Below, one piece after another: positions 31,232 to 39,124 of a stretch of 40,860 nucleotides of DNA. Origin of the DNA: Alphaproteobacteria bacterium (GTDB lineage Bacteria > Pseudomonadota > Alphaproteobacteria > Reyranellales > Reyranellaceae); the NCBI GenBank assembly GCA_947474005.1, contig CANJHI010000026.1, positions 1 through 40,860 of the forward strand, in the 5' to 3' direction. The notes beneath the pieces are model-generated. The model had not been told where the DNA came from. It did not search any database and saw only the letters and a program-made list of their open reading frames with translations. The position numbers and the translations under genes were made by a program. Positions within the stretch are counted from its first letter, which is position 1, and every line of letters starts with the position of its first letter.

Positions 31232-33842
31232 GATGGTTCGCACCACTTGCCCCTATTGCGGCGTTGGTTGCGGGATCGTGGCGACGCCCGATGGTCACGG
31301 CGGGGCCGAGATCGCGGCTGATAAGGATCATCCGGCCAATCGCGGGCGGCTGTGCTCCAAGGGCGCGGCGCTGGGCGAAACATTGTCGTTGGAAGACCGG
31401 CTGCTTCATCCCGAAATCGACGGTCGGCGCGTCTCATGGGAGACAGCACTCGACACGGTGGCCGACGGCTTTCGCGACGTCATCGCCGAGCATGGGCCTG
31501 ACGCCGTGGCCTTCTACGTCTCGGGGCAGCTCCTCACCGAGGACTATTACGCCGCCAACAAGCTGATCAAAGGCTTTCTCGGTACGGCCAACATCGACAC
31601 CAACTCCAGGCTCTGCATGGCCTCATCGGTGGCAGGCCACAAGCGCGCCTTCGGCAGCGATACGGTGCCGGGCCTCTACGAGGATTTCGAACTGGCCGAT
31701 CTCGTCGTGCTGGTCGGCAGCAACCTCGCCTGGTGTCATCCCGTCCTGTTCCAGCGCCTGGAAGCGGCTAAGCGCGCGCGGCCCGAGATGAACGTCGTGG
31801 TGATCGATCCGCGCCGCACCGACACCTGCGAGATCGCCGATCTGCACCTGGCGCTTCGGCCCGGCAGCGACGTCGCCCTGTTCAACGGCTTGCTGGCCGA
31901 ACTGCATCGCCGTGGCGTCACGGCAACGAAATACGTCGAGCAGCACACGGCGGGCCTCGACGAAGCGCTGATGGCGGCGCGGGCCAGCGACCTCGAGTCC
32001 TGCGGATTGCCGGCGGCCGATGTCGCGACCTTCGTCGAGTGGTTCGCACGTGCCGAGAAGACGGTGACGCTCTATTCGCAGGGCGTGAACCAGTCGAGCG
32101 CCGGCGTCGACAAGGTGAATGCCATCATCAATTGCCATCTTCTGACCGGGCGCATCGGCCGGCCGGGCATGGGGCCGTTCTCGATCACCGGCCAACCCAA
32201 CGCCATGGGCGGCCGGGAAGTTGGCGCGCTTTCCAACACGCTGGCCGCGCACATGGACTTTGCCCTCGAGGATGTCGATCGCGTCGGCCGCTTCTGGCAG
32301 AGCCCCGGGATGGCCAAGCGGCCCGGGTTGAAAGCGGTCGAACTGTTCGATGCGGTGAAGTCCGGACGGATCAAGGCAGTTTGGATCATGGCGACCAATC
32401 CGGTCGCCAGCCTGCCCGATGCAGGCGCCGTGCGCGCGGCGCTGCAGGCCTGTGAGCTGTCGGTCGTCTCCGAGGCGGTGCGCGCCACCGACACCGTCGA
32501 TGCCTGTCGCATCCGCCTGCCGGCGCTCGCCTGGGCGGAGAAGAACGGCACCGTCACCAACTCCGAACGCGGCATCTCGCGCCAGCGACCGTTCCTCCCC
32601 GCGCCCGGCGTGGCGCGGCCGGACTGGTGGATCGTGGCCGAGGTCGCGCGCCGCCTGGGCTTTAGCGAAGCCTTCGCCTGGAACGGCGTCGCCGACATCT
32701 TCCGTGAACACGCCGCGCTCTCGGCCTTCGAGAACGACGGCCGCCGCGATTTCGACATCGGCGCTCATGCCGGGATCGACGATGCGGGGTACGACAAGCT
32801 CGCGCCCTTCGCTTGGCCCGCGCGCGTCGGCATGGCGAACGGCGGACGCTTCTTCGCCGATGGTGGCTTCTATCATGGCGATCGTCGGGCGCGCTTTATC
32901 GCGGCGTCGCCGCGTGCGCCCATGCACGCGCCCAGTGCCGAGCGGCCGCTCAGCCTCAACACCGGCCGCTTCCGCGACCAGTGGCACACCATGACGCGGA
33001 CAGGAAAGTCGGTGCGTCTCGCCGGCCATCGGCCCGAGCCATTGATCGAACTGCACCCGGATGATGCATCGGCGCGCGGCCTCGGCAACGGCGACATCGC
33101 CGAAGTGACGAGTGCCTGGGGCCGCGCGGCGCTGCGCGTGCACCTTACGGATTCCTTACGCGCAGGCGATGCGTTCGCGCCGATGCATTGGACGGCGCAG
33201 GTCTCGCGCGCCGGCGCCATCAACGCCGCGGTCAATCCCGCCGTCGATCCGATCTCGGGGCAACCCGAACTGAAGCACACGCCGGTCGAAATTCGACGCC
33301 TAGATATGCGCTGGCATGGCACGATTCTCGCTCGCCGACCGGTAATGTTGCCGGAGATCACCTACTGGGCGCGCGCGAAGGGCGCCGGCTACTACGCCTA
33401 CCTGCTGGCGGGCGAGCAGCCGCTCGGCGCCGCCCGGCAAGCGCTGGCGGCCGCGATGTGCGCGACCAATCCCGGGCCGTGGCTGAACGGCGAGCAGGGT
33501 GTGGGCGCGGTCATCAGCGACGGCAGGCTCGAGGCCGTGCTGGTGCTGGGCACCGCGCACGACGAGCGGGCGCGTGATCGCTTCGCGCCGTTCATGGCGA
33601 TGGGTCGCCTTTCGGTCGAGGACCGCAACGTACTGCTGCATGGCGGTGACGCTGCCGACAGAGGTGGCGAGATCTGCGCCTGCTTCGGCGTGTCAACGGC
33701 CGCGGTGACGGCGGCGATCGGCAAGGGTGCCACCTCGCTTGCTGCACTCGGTGCCGTCACCCGAGCCGGCACCAACTGCGGCTCCTGCCGCCCCGAACTG
33801 CGGGCGCTGCTGCGCGCGCTGCGGCAGAGCGAGGCGGCGTGA
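31221..33842 (+). CDS. nasA: Assimilatory nitrate reductase catalytic subunit
   Basis: An 873-residue cytoplasmic molybdoenzyme that reduces nitrate to nitrite. The N-terminal 4Fe-4S ligands are C10, C13, C17 and C45 (CPYCGVGC ... LCSKG). The molybdenum cysteine is C132 in NSRLCMASSV. Mo-bisMGD-binding regions follow (VGSNLAWCHPVL, VVIDPRRTDTC, YSQGVNQSS, NTGRFRDQWHTMTRTG). The C-terminus has a BFD-like 2Fe-2S domain with C819, C821, C853 and C856 (CACFGVS ... TNCGSC). The ATG at 31221 overlaps the end of the reductase gene by 11 bp; ATG 31233 is an alternative. Confidence 0.93.
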   Translation: MSTEMVRTTCPYCGVGCGIVATPDGHGGAEIAADKDHPANRGRLCSKGAALGETLSLEDRLLHPEIDGRRVSWETALDTVADGFRDVIAEHGPDAVAFYVSGQLLTEDYYAANKLIKGFLGTANIDTNSRLCMASSVAGHKRAFGSDTVPGLYEDFELADLVVLVGSNLAWCHPVLFQRLEAAKRARPEMNVVVIDPRRTDTCEIADLHLALRPGSDVALFNGLLAELHRRGVTATKYVEQHTAGLDEALMAARASDLESCGLPAADVATFVEWFARAEKTVTLYSQGVNQSSAGVDKVNAIINCHLLTGRIGRPGMGPFSITGQPNAMGGREVGALSNTLAAHMDFALEDVDRVGRFWQSPGMAKRPGLKAVELFDAVKSGRIKAVWIMATNPVASLPDAGAVRAALQACELSVVSEAVRATDTVDACRIRLPALAWAEKNGTVTNSERGISRQRPFLPAPGVARPDWWIVAEVARRLGFSEAFAWNGVADIFREHAALSAFENDGRRDFDIGAHAGIDDAGYDKLAPFAWPARVGMANGGRFFADGGFYHGDRRARFIAASPRAPMHAPSAERPLSLNTGRFRDQWHTMTRTGKSVRLAGHRPEPLIELHPDDASARGLGNGDIAEVTSAWGRAALRVHLTDSLRAGDAFAPMHWTAQVSRAGAINAAVNPAVDPISGQPELKHTPVEIRRLDMRWHGTILARRPVMLPEITYWARAKGAGYYAYLLAGEQPLGAARQALAAAMCATNPGPWLNGEQGVGAVISDGRLEAVLVLGTAHDERARDRFAPFMAMGRLSVEDRNVLLHGGDAADRGGEICACFGVSTAAVTAAIGKGATSLAALGAVTRAGTNCGSCRPELRALLRALRQSEAA

Positions 33843-35293
33843 TGCAGGCTTTCCCACTCTTCATGTCGCTGCAGGGCCGTCGCGGGCTGGTGGTCGGCGG
33901 TACCGAGGCGGCGGCGCGCAAGGTCGAGCTTCTGCTGTCGGCCGGCGCCCAGGTGACGCTGATCGCCGACACCGTGGTGGGCGAGATTGCCCAGCTGATC
34001 GACGACGGCCGCATCTCGTGGGCGGGCCGCGCCTTCGACGACGAGGATCTCGCCGGCGTGTCGCTGGTCGTGGTTGCGAGCGAAGACGAAGCCCTGCAGG
34101 CGCGCGTCTCGCTGGCCGCCCAGCAGCGCTGCCTGCCGGTGAACGTCGTCGACCGGCCGAAGCTCTCGAGCTTCATCATGCCCGCCATCGTCGATCGGGC
34201 GCCCATCACCATCGCCATCTCGACCGGTGGCGCGGCGCCCGCGCTGGCGCGGCGCATCCGGGCCGAGATCGAGCGGGCGATGCCGGCCGCCATCGGCCGG
34301 CTCGCACGCTTCGCCGAGGTCTTCCGGACGCAGGTCCGCCGAACGCTCGACCAGGCGCCGGTGCGCCGTCGCTTCTGGGACCGTGTGTTCGAGGGCCGCA
34401 TCGGCGAGCTGGCGCTGGCCGGCGACGAGATCGGCGCCCGGCGCGAGCTGATCAAGCTGCTCGACGGTGCGCGCTCCGAGGCGCCGACGGTCGGCATGGT
34501 GCATCTCGTCGGCGCCGGCCCCGGCGATCCCGACCTGCTGACGATGAAGGCCCACCGGCTGCTGCAGCGCGCCGATGTCGTGGTCTACGACCGCCTGGTC
34601 TCGGCCGAGGTGCTGGCGATGGCGCGACGCGACGCCGAGCGGTTCTACGTCGGCAAGCGCCGCGGCAACCATTCGATGTCCCAGGACGAGATCAACGCCC
34701 GCCTCGTGGCACTGGCCCGCGCCGGCAAGAGCGTGGTGCGGCTGAAGGGCGGCGACCCGTTCGTGTTCGGCCGCGGCGGCGAGGAGATCGAGGCGCTGGC
34801 TCATGCCGGCATCGCCGTGGAAGTCGTGCCGGGCGTGACGGCGGCGCTGGGTTGTGCCGCCAGCGCCGGCATCCCGCTCACCCATCGCGACCACGCCCAG
34901 GCCTGTGTCTTCGTCACGGGCCATCGCAAGGATGGCCCCCTCGGAGAGCGGCACCTGGATCTCGACTGGCCGATGCTGGCCCGGCCGCGCCAGACCGTCG
35001 TCATCTATATGGGCGTCGAGGCACTGCCCACGATCGCGACCCAGCTCATGGCCCACGGCCTGCCGGCCTCGACGCCGGTCGCGCTGATCGAAAACGGCAC
35101 GACCGATCGCGAGCGCCGCGTCGTCGGCACGCTCGCCACCATCGAGCGTCAGGCGATGCGCACCCGGTTCGAGGGCCCGACGCTCTGCCTCATCGGTGAG
35201 GTCGTTGGCCTGGCCCTCGCTCAATCCGGCGGCGCCCAAAATGGGGCCGGAAAGGCGACTGAATTTAAGTTTGAGTCGAGAGTCGGTCTCTGA
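33842..35293 (+). CDS. cysG: Siroheme synthase CysG (multifunctional)
   Basis: A 483-residue fusion. Residues 1-110 are the precorrin-2 dehydrogenase/ferrochelatase Rossmann domain (GLVVGGTEAAARKVELLLSAGA), the middle is the dimerisation domain, and from about 218 the uroporphyrinogen III methyltransferase domain begins (VHLVGAGPGDPDLLT, VVYDRLV, RLKGGDPFVFGRGGEE). All three steps from uroporphyrinogen III to siroheme are thus covered. Siroheme is the cofactor of NirA, so the operon makes its own cofactor. ATG overlaps the nasA stop (TGATG). The last 25 residues are unconserved. Confidence 0.93.
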   Translation: MQAFPLFMSLQGRRGLVVGGTEAAARKVELLLSAGAQVTLIADTVVGEIAQLIDDGRISWAGRAFDDEDLAGVSLVVVASEDEALQARVSLAAQQRCLPVNVVDRPKLSSFIMPAIVDRAPITIAISTGGAAPALARRIRAEIERAMPAAIGRLARFAEVFRTQVRRTLDQAPVRRRFWDRVFEGRIGELALAGDEIGARRELIKLLDGARSEAPTVGMVHLVGAGPGDPDLLTMKAHRLLQRADVVVYDRLVSAEVLAMARRDAERFYVGKRRGNHSMSQDEINARLVALARAGKSVVRLKGGDPFVFGRGGEEIEALAHAGIAVEVVPGVTAALGCAASAGIPLTHRDHAQACVFVTGHRKDGPLGERHLDLDWPMLARPRQTVVIYMGVEALPTIATQLMAHGLPASTPVALIENGTTDRERRVVGTLATIERQAMRTRFEGPTLCLIGEVVGLALAQSGGAQNGAGKATEFKFESRVGL

Positions 35294-35335
35294 TAGGACG
35301 GTCTGTGACATAAATACAACAACTCAGGGGCCGGA

Positions 35336-36118
35336 ATGCGGTTATACGTGATGAGCGTGGCAGCCTTGCTGGCGATTGCCGGTACAGCTACCGCCCAGAC
35401 CAACCCCGCCGGATCGGTGACACCCGAAGTCCTGCGCGGCACCACCGCCGACACAGCCAAGACACAAGCCAAGAAGACGACGACGCCCGTGGGCGCCAAG
35501 GCGGCAGCGCCGGCCAAGGCCACCACCACCCCCATCCAGAAGACCGCGGCCGTGACGCCCGCCGCCAAGCGCAGCGCCGCCCAGCGGAACACCCCCGAGA
35601 CCCTGCGCGCCGCCCGATATGGTGGCTTTGCGCCCGCGCAGCCGCCCGGCCCGCCGCCGCCGCTCGACACGGTGAGCCCGCGCAGCCTCAGCCTGGTGAA
35701 CTTCAACACCCAGGAAGTGCTCACCGTCACCTACTGGTCGAACGGCGCCTATCACCGCGACGCGCTCAACCAGCTCAATCACTTCCTGCGCGACAGCCGC
35801 GACAATGCCGAGACCGAGATGGACCCGCTGCTGTTCGACGTGCTGTGGCACACCACGCGTATCGTCGGCTACGGCGGCTCGATCGAGGTGCTGTCGGCCT
35901 ATCGCTCGCCCACCAGCAATGCCTGGCTGGCCAGCGTCAGCCGCGGCGTCGCGCGCGACAGCCAGCACATGAACGGCAACGCCATGGACATCCGCTTCCC
36001 CGGCGTCGCGGTCTACCAGATCCGCCAGGCTGCCCGGTCGCTGCAGATGGGCGGCGTCGGCTTCTATCCGCGCTCCGGTTTCGTCCATCTCGACACCGGT
36101 TCCGTCCGCTACTGGTAA
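35336..36118 (+). CDS. DUF882/YcbK-like periplasmic peptidase (M15 fold)
   Basis: A 260-residue secreted protein. A signal peptide (MRLYVMSVAALLAIAGTATAQ) is followed by an alanine/threonine/lysine-rich low-complexity stretch to about residue 85. The C-terminal DUF882 domain has the zinc site of M15 murein peptidases: LSAYRSPTSN, SQHMNGNAMDIRF (H, D) and GFVHLDTG (H). Likely a murein endopeptidase (MepK-type) or an accessory binder. AGGGG lies near the ATG. Only 6 bp separate it from the macro-domain gene. Confidence 0.85.
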   Translation: MRLYVMSVAALLAIAGTATAQTNPAGSVTPEVLRGTTADTAKTQAKKTTTPVGAKAAAPAKATTTPIQKTAAVTPAAKRSAAQRNTPETLRAARYGGFAPAQPPGPPPPLDTVSPRSLSLVNFNTQEVLTVTYWSNGAYHRDALNQLNHFLRDSRDNAETEMDPLLFDVLWHTTRIVGYGGSIEVLSAYRSPTSNAWLASVSRGVARDSQHMNGNAMDIRFPGVAVYQIRQAARSLQMGGVGFYPRSGFVHLDTGSVRYW

Positions 36119-36124
36119 TGTAGC

Positions 36125-36625
36125 GTGAGCGGCATCGAGATCGTCGAAGGCGACATCACGCGCCTCGACGTCGATGCCATCGTGAACGCCGCCAACGAAA
36201 GCCTGCTGGGCGGCGGCGGCGTCGATGGCGCCATCCACCGCGCCGCCGGGCCCGAGCTTCTCGCCGAATGCCGCACGCTCGGTGGCTGCCCGACCGGTCA
36301 GGCCAAGATCACCAGCGGCTATCGGCTCAAGGCGCGCCACGTCATCCATACCGTCGGCCCCATTTGGCGAGATGGCCAATCCGGCGAGCCCAAGCTGCTC
36401 GCGGACTGCTATCGCAACTCCCTGGCGCTGGCCGTCGTGCACGGCCTCGGCAGCATCGCCTTTCCCGCCATCTCGACCGGCATCTACGGCTACCCGAAGG
36501 AGCCCGCGGCCGAGATCGCCGTGCACGAAGCCCGCATGATCGGCATGCCCCAGCGCATCGTCTTCTGCTGCTTCGATGCCGCGACCGCAGAACTCTATCG
36601 GGAAATCACTGCCCGTAGCGCTTAG
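36125..36625 (+). CDS. Macro-domain O-acetyl-ADP-ribose deacetylase
   Basis: A 166-residue MacroD/YmdB-type protein. The ADP-ribose site is complete: [25 protein letters not shown] (N24, D34 and H38) and [12 protein letters not shown]. It removes acetyl from O-acetyl-ADP-ribose or ADP-ribose from proteins. Start codon is GTG, 6 bp after the DUF882 stop. It overlaps the convergent DUF924 gene by 20 bp. Confidence 0.92.
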   Translation: MSGIEIVEGDITRLDVDAIVNAANESLLGGGGVDGAIHRAAGPELLAECRTLGGCPTGQAKITSGYRLKARHVIHTVGPIWRDGQSGEPKLLADCYRNSLALAVVHGLGSIAFPAISTGIYGYPKEPAAEIAVHEARMIGMPQRIVFCCFDAATAELYREITARSA

Positions 36626-37193
36626 CGTCCTGGAGATAGGCGAGCTCATCGGGCGTGCTCGCGCGGCCCAGCACCTCGTTGCGATGCGGGAAGCGGCCGA
36701 AGCGGGCGACGACGTCGCGATGCTCTGCCGCCGATTGCAGATTCTCCTCGCCGCCGATTGTGTCGAACAGCGCGCAGGCCATGAGCTGGTCGGCCAGCAC
36801 CTCGCTGTGGCCGAACGGCATATAGAAGAAGAGCTTGTGGTTGGACGAGAAGGCCACGGGATAGAAGCGGGCGAGCGCCAGACGCGCCGTCTCGATCGCC
36901 TTGGCGTCGCCGCAGAAGGCGCGCGCCGTCTTGCGGAAGCAGTTGCGCGGGAACTGGTCGCACAAAAGGATCAGCGCCAGCGCGCCTTCGGGCGAGTCCT
37001 TCCAGGCTTCCAGCCCGCCCGCCACCGCTTGCTCGATCCGGGCGCCGAAGCGCGACACCGTCTCGGCATCGAACTCGGGGGTGCTGCGCCACCAGATGTC
37101 GCGCGCCTTGGCGTGGTCGGGATGGCCCAGTGGCAGGAACCAGAAATCGAGGATGTCGTGGATGCCGGGGGCGATGGACGGGGCGTTGCTCAT
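36606..37193 (-). CDS. DUF924-family protein
   Basis: A 195-residue soluble protein. Family markers are [22 protein letters not shown] near the start, [16 protein letters not shown], and the run [13 protein letters not shown], all in the TPR-like all-alpha DUF924 fold. No enzymatic function is established. ATG at 37193 gives the family N-terminus. The tail overlaps the macro-domain gene. Confidence 0.88.
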   Translation of the reverse strand: MSNAPSIAPGIHDILDFWFLPLGHPDHAKARDIWWRSTPEFDAETVSRFGARIEQAVAGGLEAWKDSPEGALALILLCDQFPRNCFRKTARAFCGDAKAIETARLALARFYPVAFSSNHKLFFYMPFGHSEVLADQLMACALFDTIGGEENLQSAAEHRDVVARFGRFPHRNEVLGRASTPDELAYLQDAKRYGQ

Positions 37194-37242
37194 GGGGCTT
37201 AGATAGGCTCCCGGCGCTGCCGCCGTCGAGCGAGGAAAAATC

Positions 37243-38808
37243 GTGGGCAAGGTCAAAAACGTTCTGTTCATCATGTGCGACCAGCTGCGCGCCGATCACC
37301 TGTCGTGCGCCGGCCATCCGCATCTGCAGACGCCCGCCATCGACGCGCTGGCCAGGCGCGGCGTCCGCTTCCCGCGCGCCTATGTGCAATCGGGCGTCTG
37401 CGGCCCCAGCCGCATGAGCTACTACACCGGCCGCTACATGTTCAGCCACGGCGCCACCTGGAACCGCGTGCCGCTCTCCCTGCGCGAAAAGACCATCGGC
37501 GATTATCTCACTCCAGCCGGCATAAAGGTGGCGCTGGCCGGCAAGACCCATGTCATGCCCGACCTCGAAGGCCTGGAGCGCTACGGCATCGAGGGCGGCT
37601 CGGCGCTCGATGCGCTGCTGCGCGCCGGCCGCTTCGAGGAGGTCGACCGCTACGACGGCCACCATCCGCCGGGCAAGGAGAGCGGCTACCCCGACTATCT
37701 CCGCCGCCACGGCTACAACAGCGACGACCCCTGGACCGACTATGTCATCGCCGCCGACGGCCCGAACGGCGATACGCTCAGCGGCTGGAACATGCGCAAC
37801 GTCCACCTGCCAGCGCGCGTGAAGGAGGAGCATTCCGAGACCGCCTACATGACGCGCGAGGCCATGCGCTTCATGGATGAACACGATGAACGACCGTGGT
37901 GTTTGCACCTGTCCTACGTGAAACCGCACTGGCCCTACATGGCGCCCGCGCCCTATCACAACATGTACGGGCCCGCCGACATGCTGCCGCTCAATCGCGA
38001 CGAGCAGGAACGCGCCGACGAACATCCCGTGCTGGCCGCCTACCGCGAGCACGAGGAATCGATCTCCTTCTCGCGTCCCGAAGCGCCCGGCATCGTGCGC
38101 CCGGCCTACATGGGCCTGATCAAGCAGCTCGACGACTGGCTGGGCCGCCTCTTCGCCCACATGGAAAAGAGCGGCCGCCTCGACGACACGCTGATCTTCT
38201 TCACCTCCGACCACGGCGATTTCCAGGGCGACCACTGGCTGGGCGAAAAGGAGATGTTTTACGAGGAAGCGCTGCGCGTGCCCTTCATCGTCGTCGATCC
38301 CGATCCGGAAGCCGATCTCACGCGCGGCACCGTCGATGAAAGGTTCGTCGAGGCCGTCGACGTCGTGCCCACCATGCTCGAGGCGCTGGGCCTGCCGCCG
38401 CACGATCATCTCGTCGAAGGCCGCTCGCTGATCCCGCTCACGCGCAAGATCCATCTCGACACCTGGCGCGACGCGGTCTTCTCCGAGCTCGACTATTCCT
38501 TCCGCCAGGCCCGGCTGATCCTGAAGCGCAAGCCGGGCGAATGCCGCGCCATCATGGTCCGCACCGACCGCTGGAAATACGTCTGGTGGCAGGACTTCCG
38601 CCCCATGCTGTTCGATCTCCAGAACGACCCCAGGGAACGGCGCGACCTCGGCGCCAGCGACGGCCACGCCGAAATTCGCCGCGAGATGGAGCAGCGCCTG
38701 GGTGACTGGCTGCGCCTGCGCAAGACCCGCGTCACGGTCGACGACGCCTACGTCGCCGCCCGCACCGCCACGCACAAGAAGGCCGGCGTGTTCTTCGGGC
38801 AATGGTGA
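37243..38808 (+). CDS. Sulfatase-family hydrolase (phosphonate monoester hydrolase-like)
   Basis: A 521-residue alkaline-phosphatase-superfamily hydrolase. NVLFIMCDQLRADHL holds the first metal ligand D13; C53-G-P-S-R57 is the sulfatase signature, where the cysteine is turned into formylglycine. A further metal site is FFTSDHGDFQGDHWLGEKEMFYEEALRVPFI. Length and this wording are close to phosphonate monoester hydrolase/phosphodiesterase types of the family, which have broad activity on sulfate, phosphate and phosphonate esters. No signal peptide is seen, so it is cytoplasmic. GTG start has GAGG upstream. Confidence 0.88.
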   Translation: MGKVKNVLFIMCDQLRADHLSCAGHPHLQTPAIDALARRGVRFPRAYVQSGVCGPSRMSYYTGRYMFSHGATWNRVPLSLREKTIGDYLTPAGIKVALAGKTHVMPDLEGLERYGIEGGSALDALLRAGRFEEVDRYDGHHPPGKESGYPDYLRRHGYNSDDPWTDYVIAADGPNGDTLSGWNMRNVHLPARVKEEHSETAYMTREAMRFMDEHDERPWCLHLSYVKPHWPYMAPAPYHNMYGPADMLPLNRDEQERADEHPVLAAYREHEESISFSRPEAPGIVRPAYMGLIKQLDDWLGRLFAHMEKSGRLDDTLIFFTSDHGDFQGDHWLGEKEMFYEEALRVPFIVVDPDPEADLTRGTVDERFVEAVDVVPTMLEALGLPPHDHLVEGRSLIPLTRKIHLDTWRDAVFSELDYSFRQARLILKRKPGECRAIMVRTDRWKYVWWQDFRPMLFDLQNDPRERRDLGASDGHAEIRREMEQRLGDWLRLRKTRVTVDDAYVAARTATHKKAGVFFGQW

Positions 38809-39124
38809 GGGGGCCAGTGGTGAATTTGCGGATTCGAAAAGGATCTTTTTCGGAGTCGCCGGACGGCCCGCAACGCCTTGAAGGAATTCGGAAAACAGCC
38901 GGCGTGACCTGAAAAAGCGTGTCGCATGAAGCGCGACAAATAATAGTCCGCCTATCGTCCGCCAAAAGCCTCCTGCCGTCCTATCGAAAAAGCGCAGATT
39001 TCTGGTGTTCTGGGAATCCATGATAGGAATATAGCAGAGGAAAGATAGGAGTCAATCCCCTATCTTTCCTCCCCATTCAATTGGGGAGGTGGCGGCGTCT
39101 TACGCCGACGGAGAGGTCAGCCAC
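38809..39124. other. Non-coding spacer with repeats and hairpins
   Basis: A 316-bp region of lower GC without a supportable gene. CGAAAA/TTTTCG forms a small hairpin at 38835-38852. The hexamer CCTATC or its complement GATAGG occurs five times: 38951, 38980, 39022, 39044 and 39059. The last two form a 13-bp stem. Two more hairpins follow up to 39107. These may end transcription of the convergent sulfatase and RTX genes. Confidence 0.5.
39037..39107. repeat. Three hairpins, the first two mutually exclusive
   Basis: Hairpin A: GAGGAAAGATAGG/CCTATCTTTCCTC, 39037-39049 and 39059-39071, perfect 13 bp. Hairpin B: CCTCCCCA/TGGGGAGG with a 6-nt loop, 39068-39089; it shares four bases with A. Hairpin C: CGGCGT/ACGCCG, 39093-39107. 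B and C plus the following GGAGAGGTCA resemble a dispersed intergenic palindrome common in alphaproteobacteria (recalled, not checked). Confidence 0.6.

Noticed and set aside
33398..35311. A 637-codon minus-strand frame opposite cysG
   Set aside because: Same reason; cysG has complete domain signatures and overlapping operon junctions.
36646..39021. A minus-strand frame of almost 800 codons opposite the sulfatase and DUF924 genes
   Set aside because: It is antisense to two well-supported genes, its product has no recognisable domain and is rich in V/A/G/H/R as expected for the reverse frame of GC-rich codons.
38809..39021. A possible small minus-strand gene starting near 39021 (MDSQNTRNLRFFDRT...)
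   Set aside because: No ribosome-binding site, the frame runs on into antisense sulfatase sequence, and no family is recognised.
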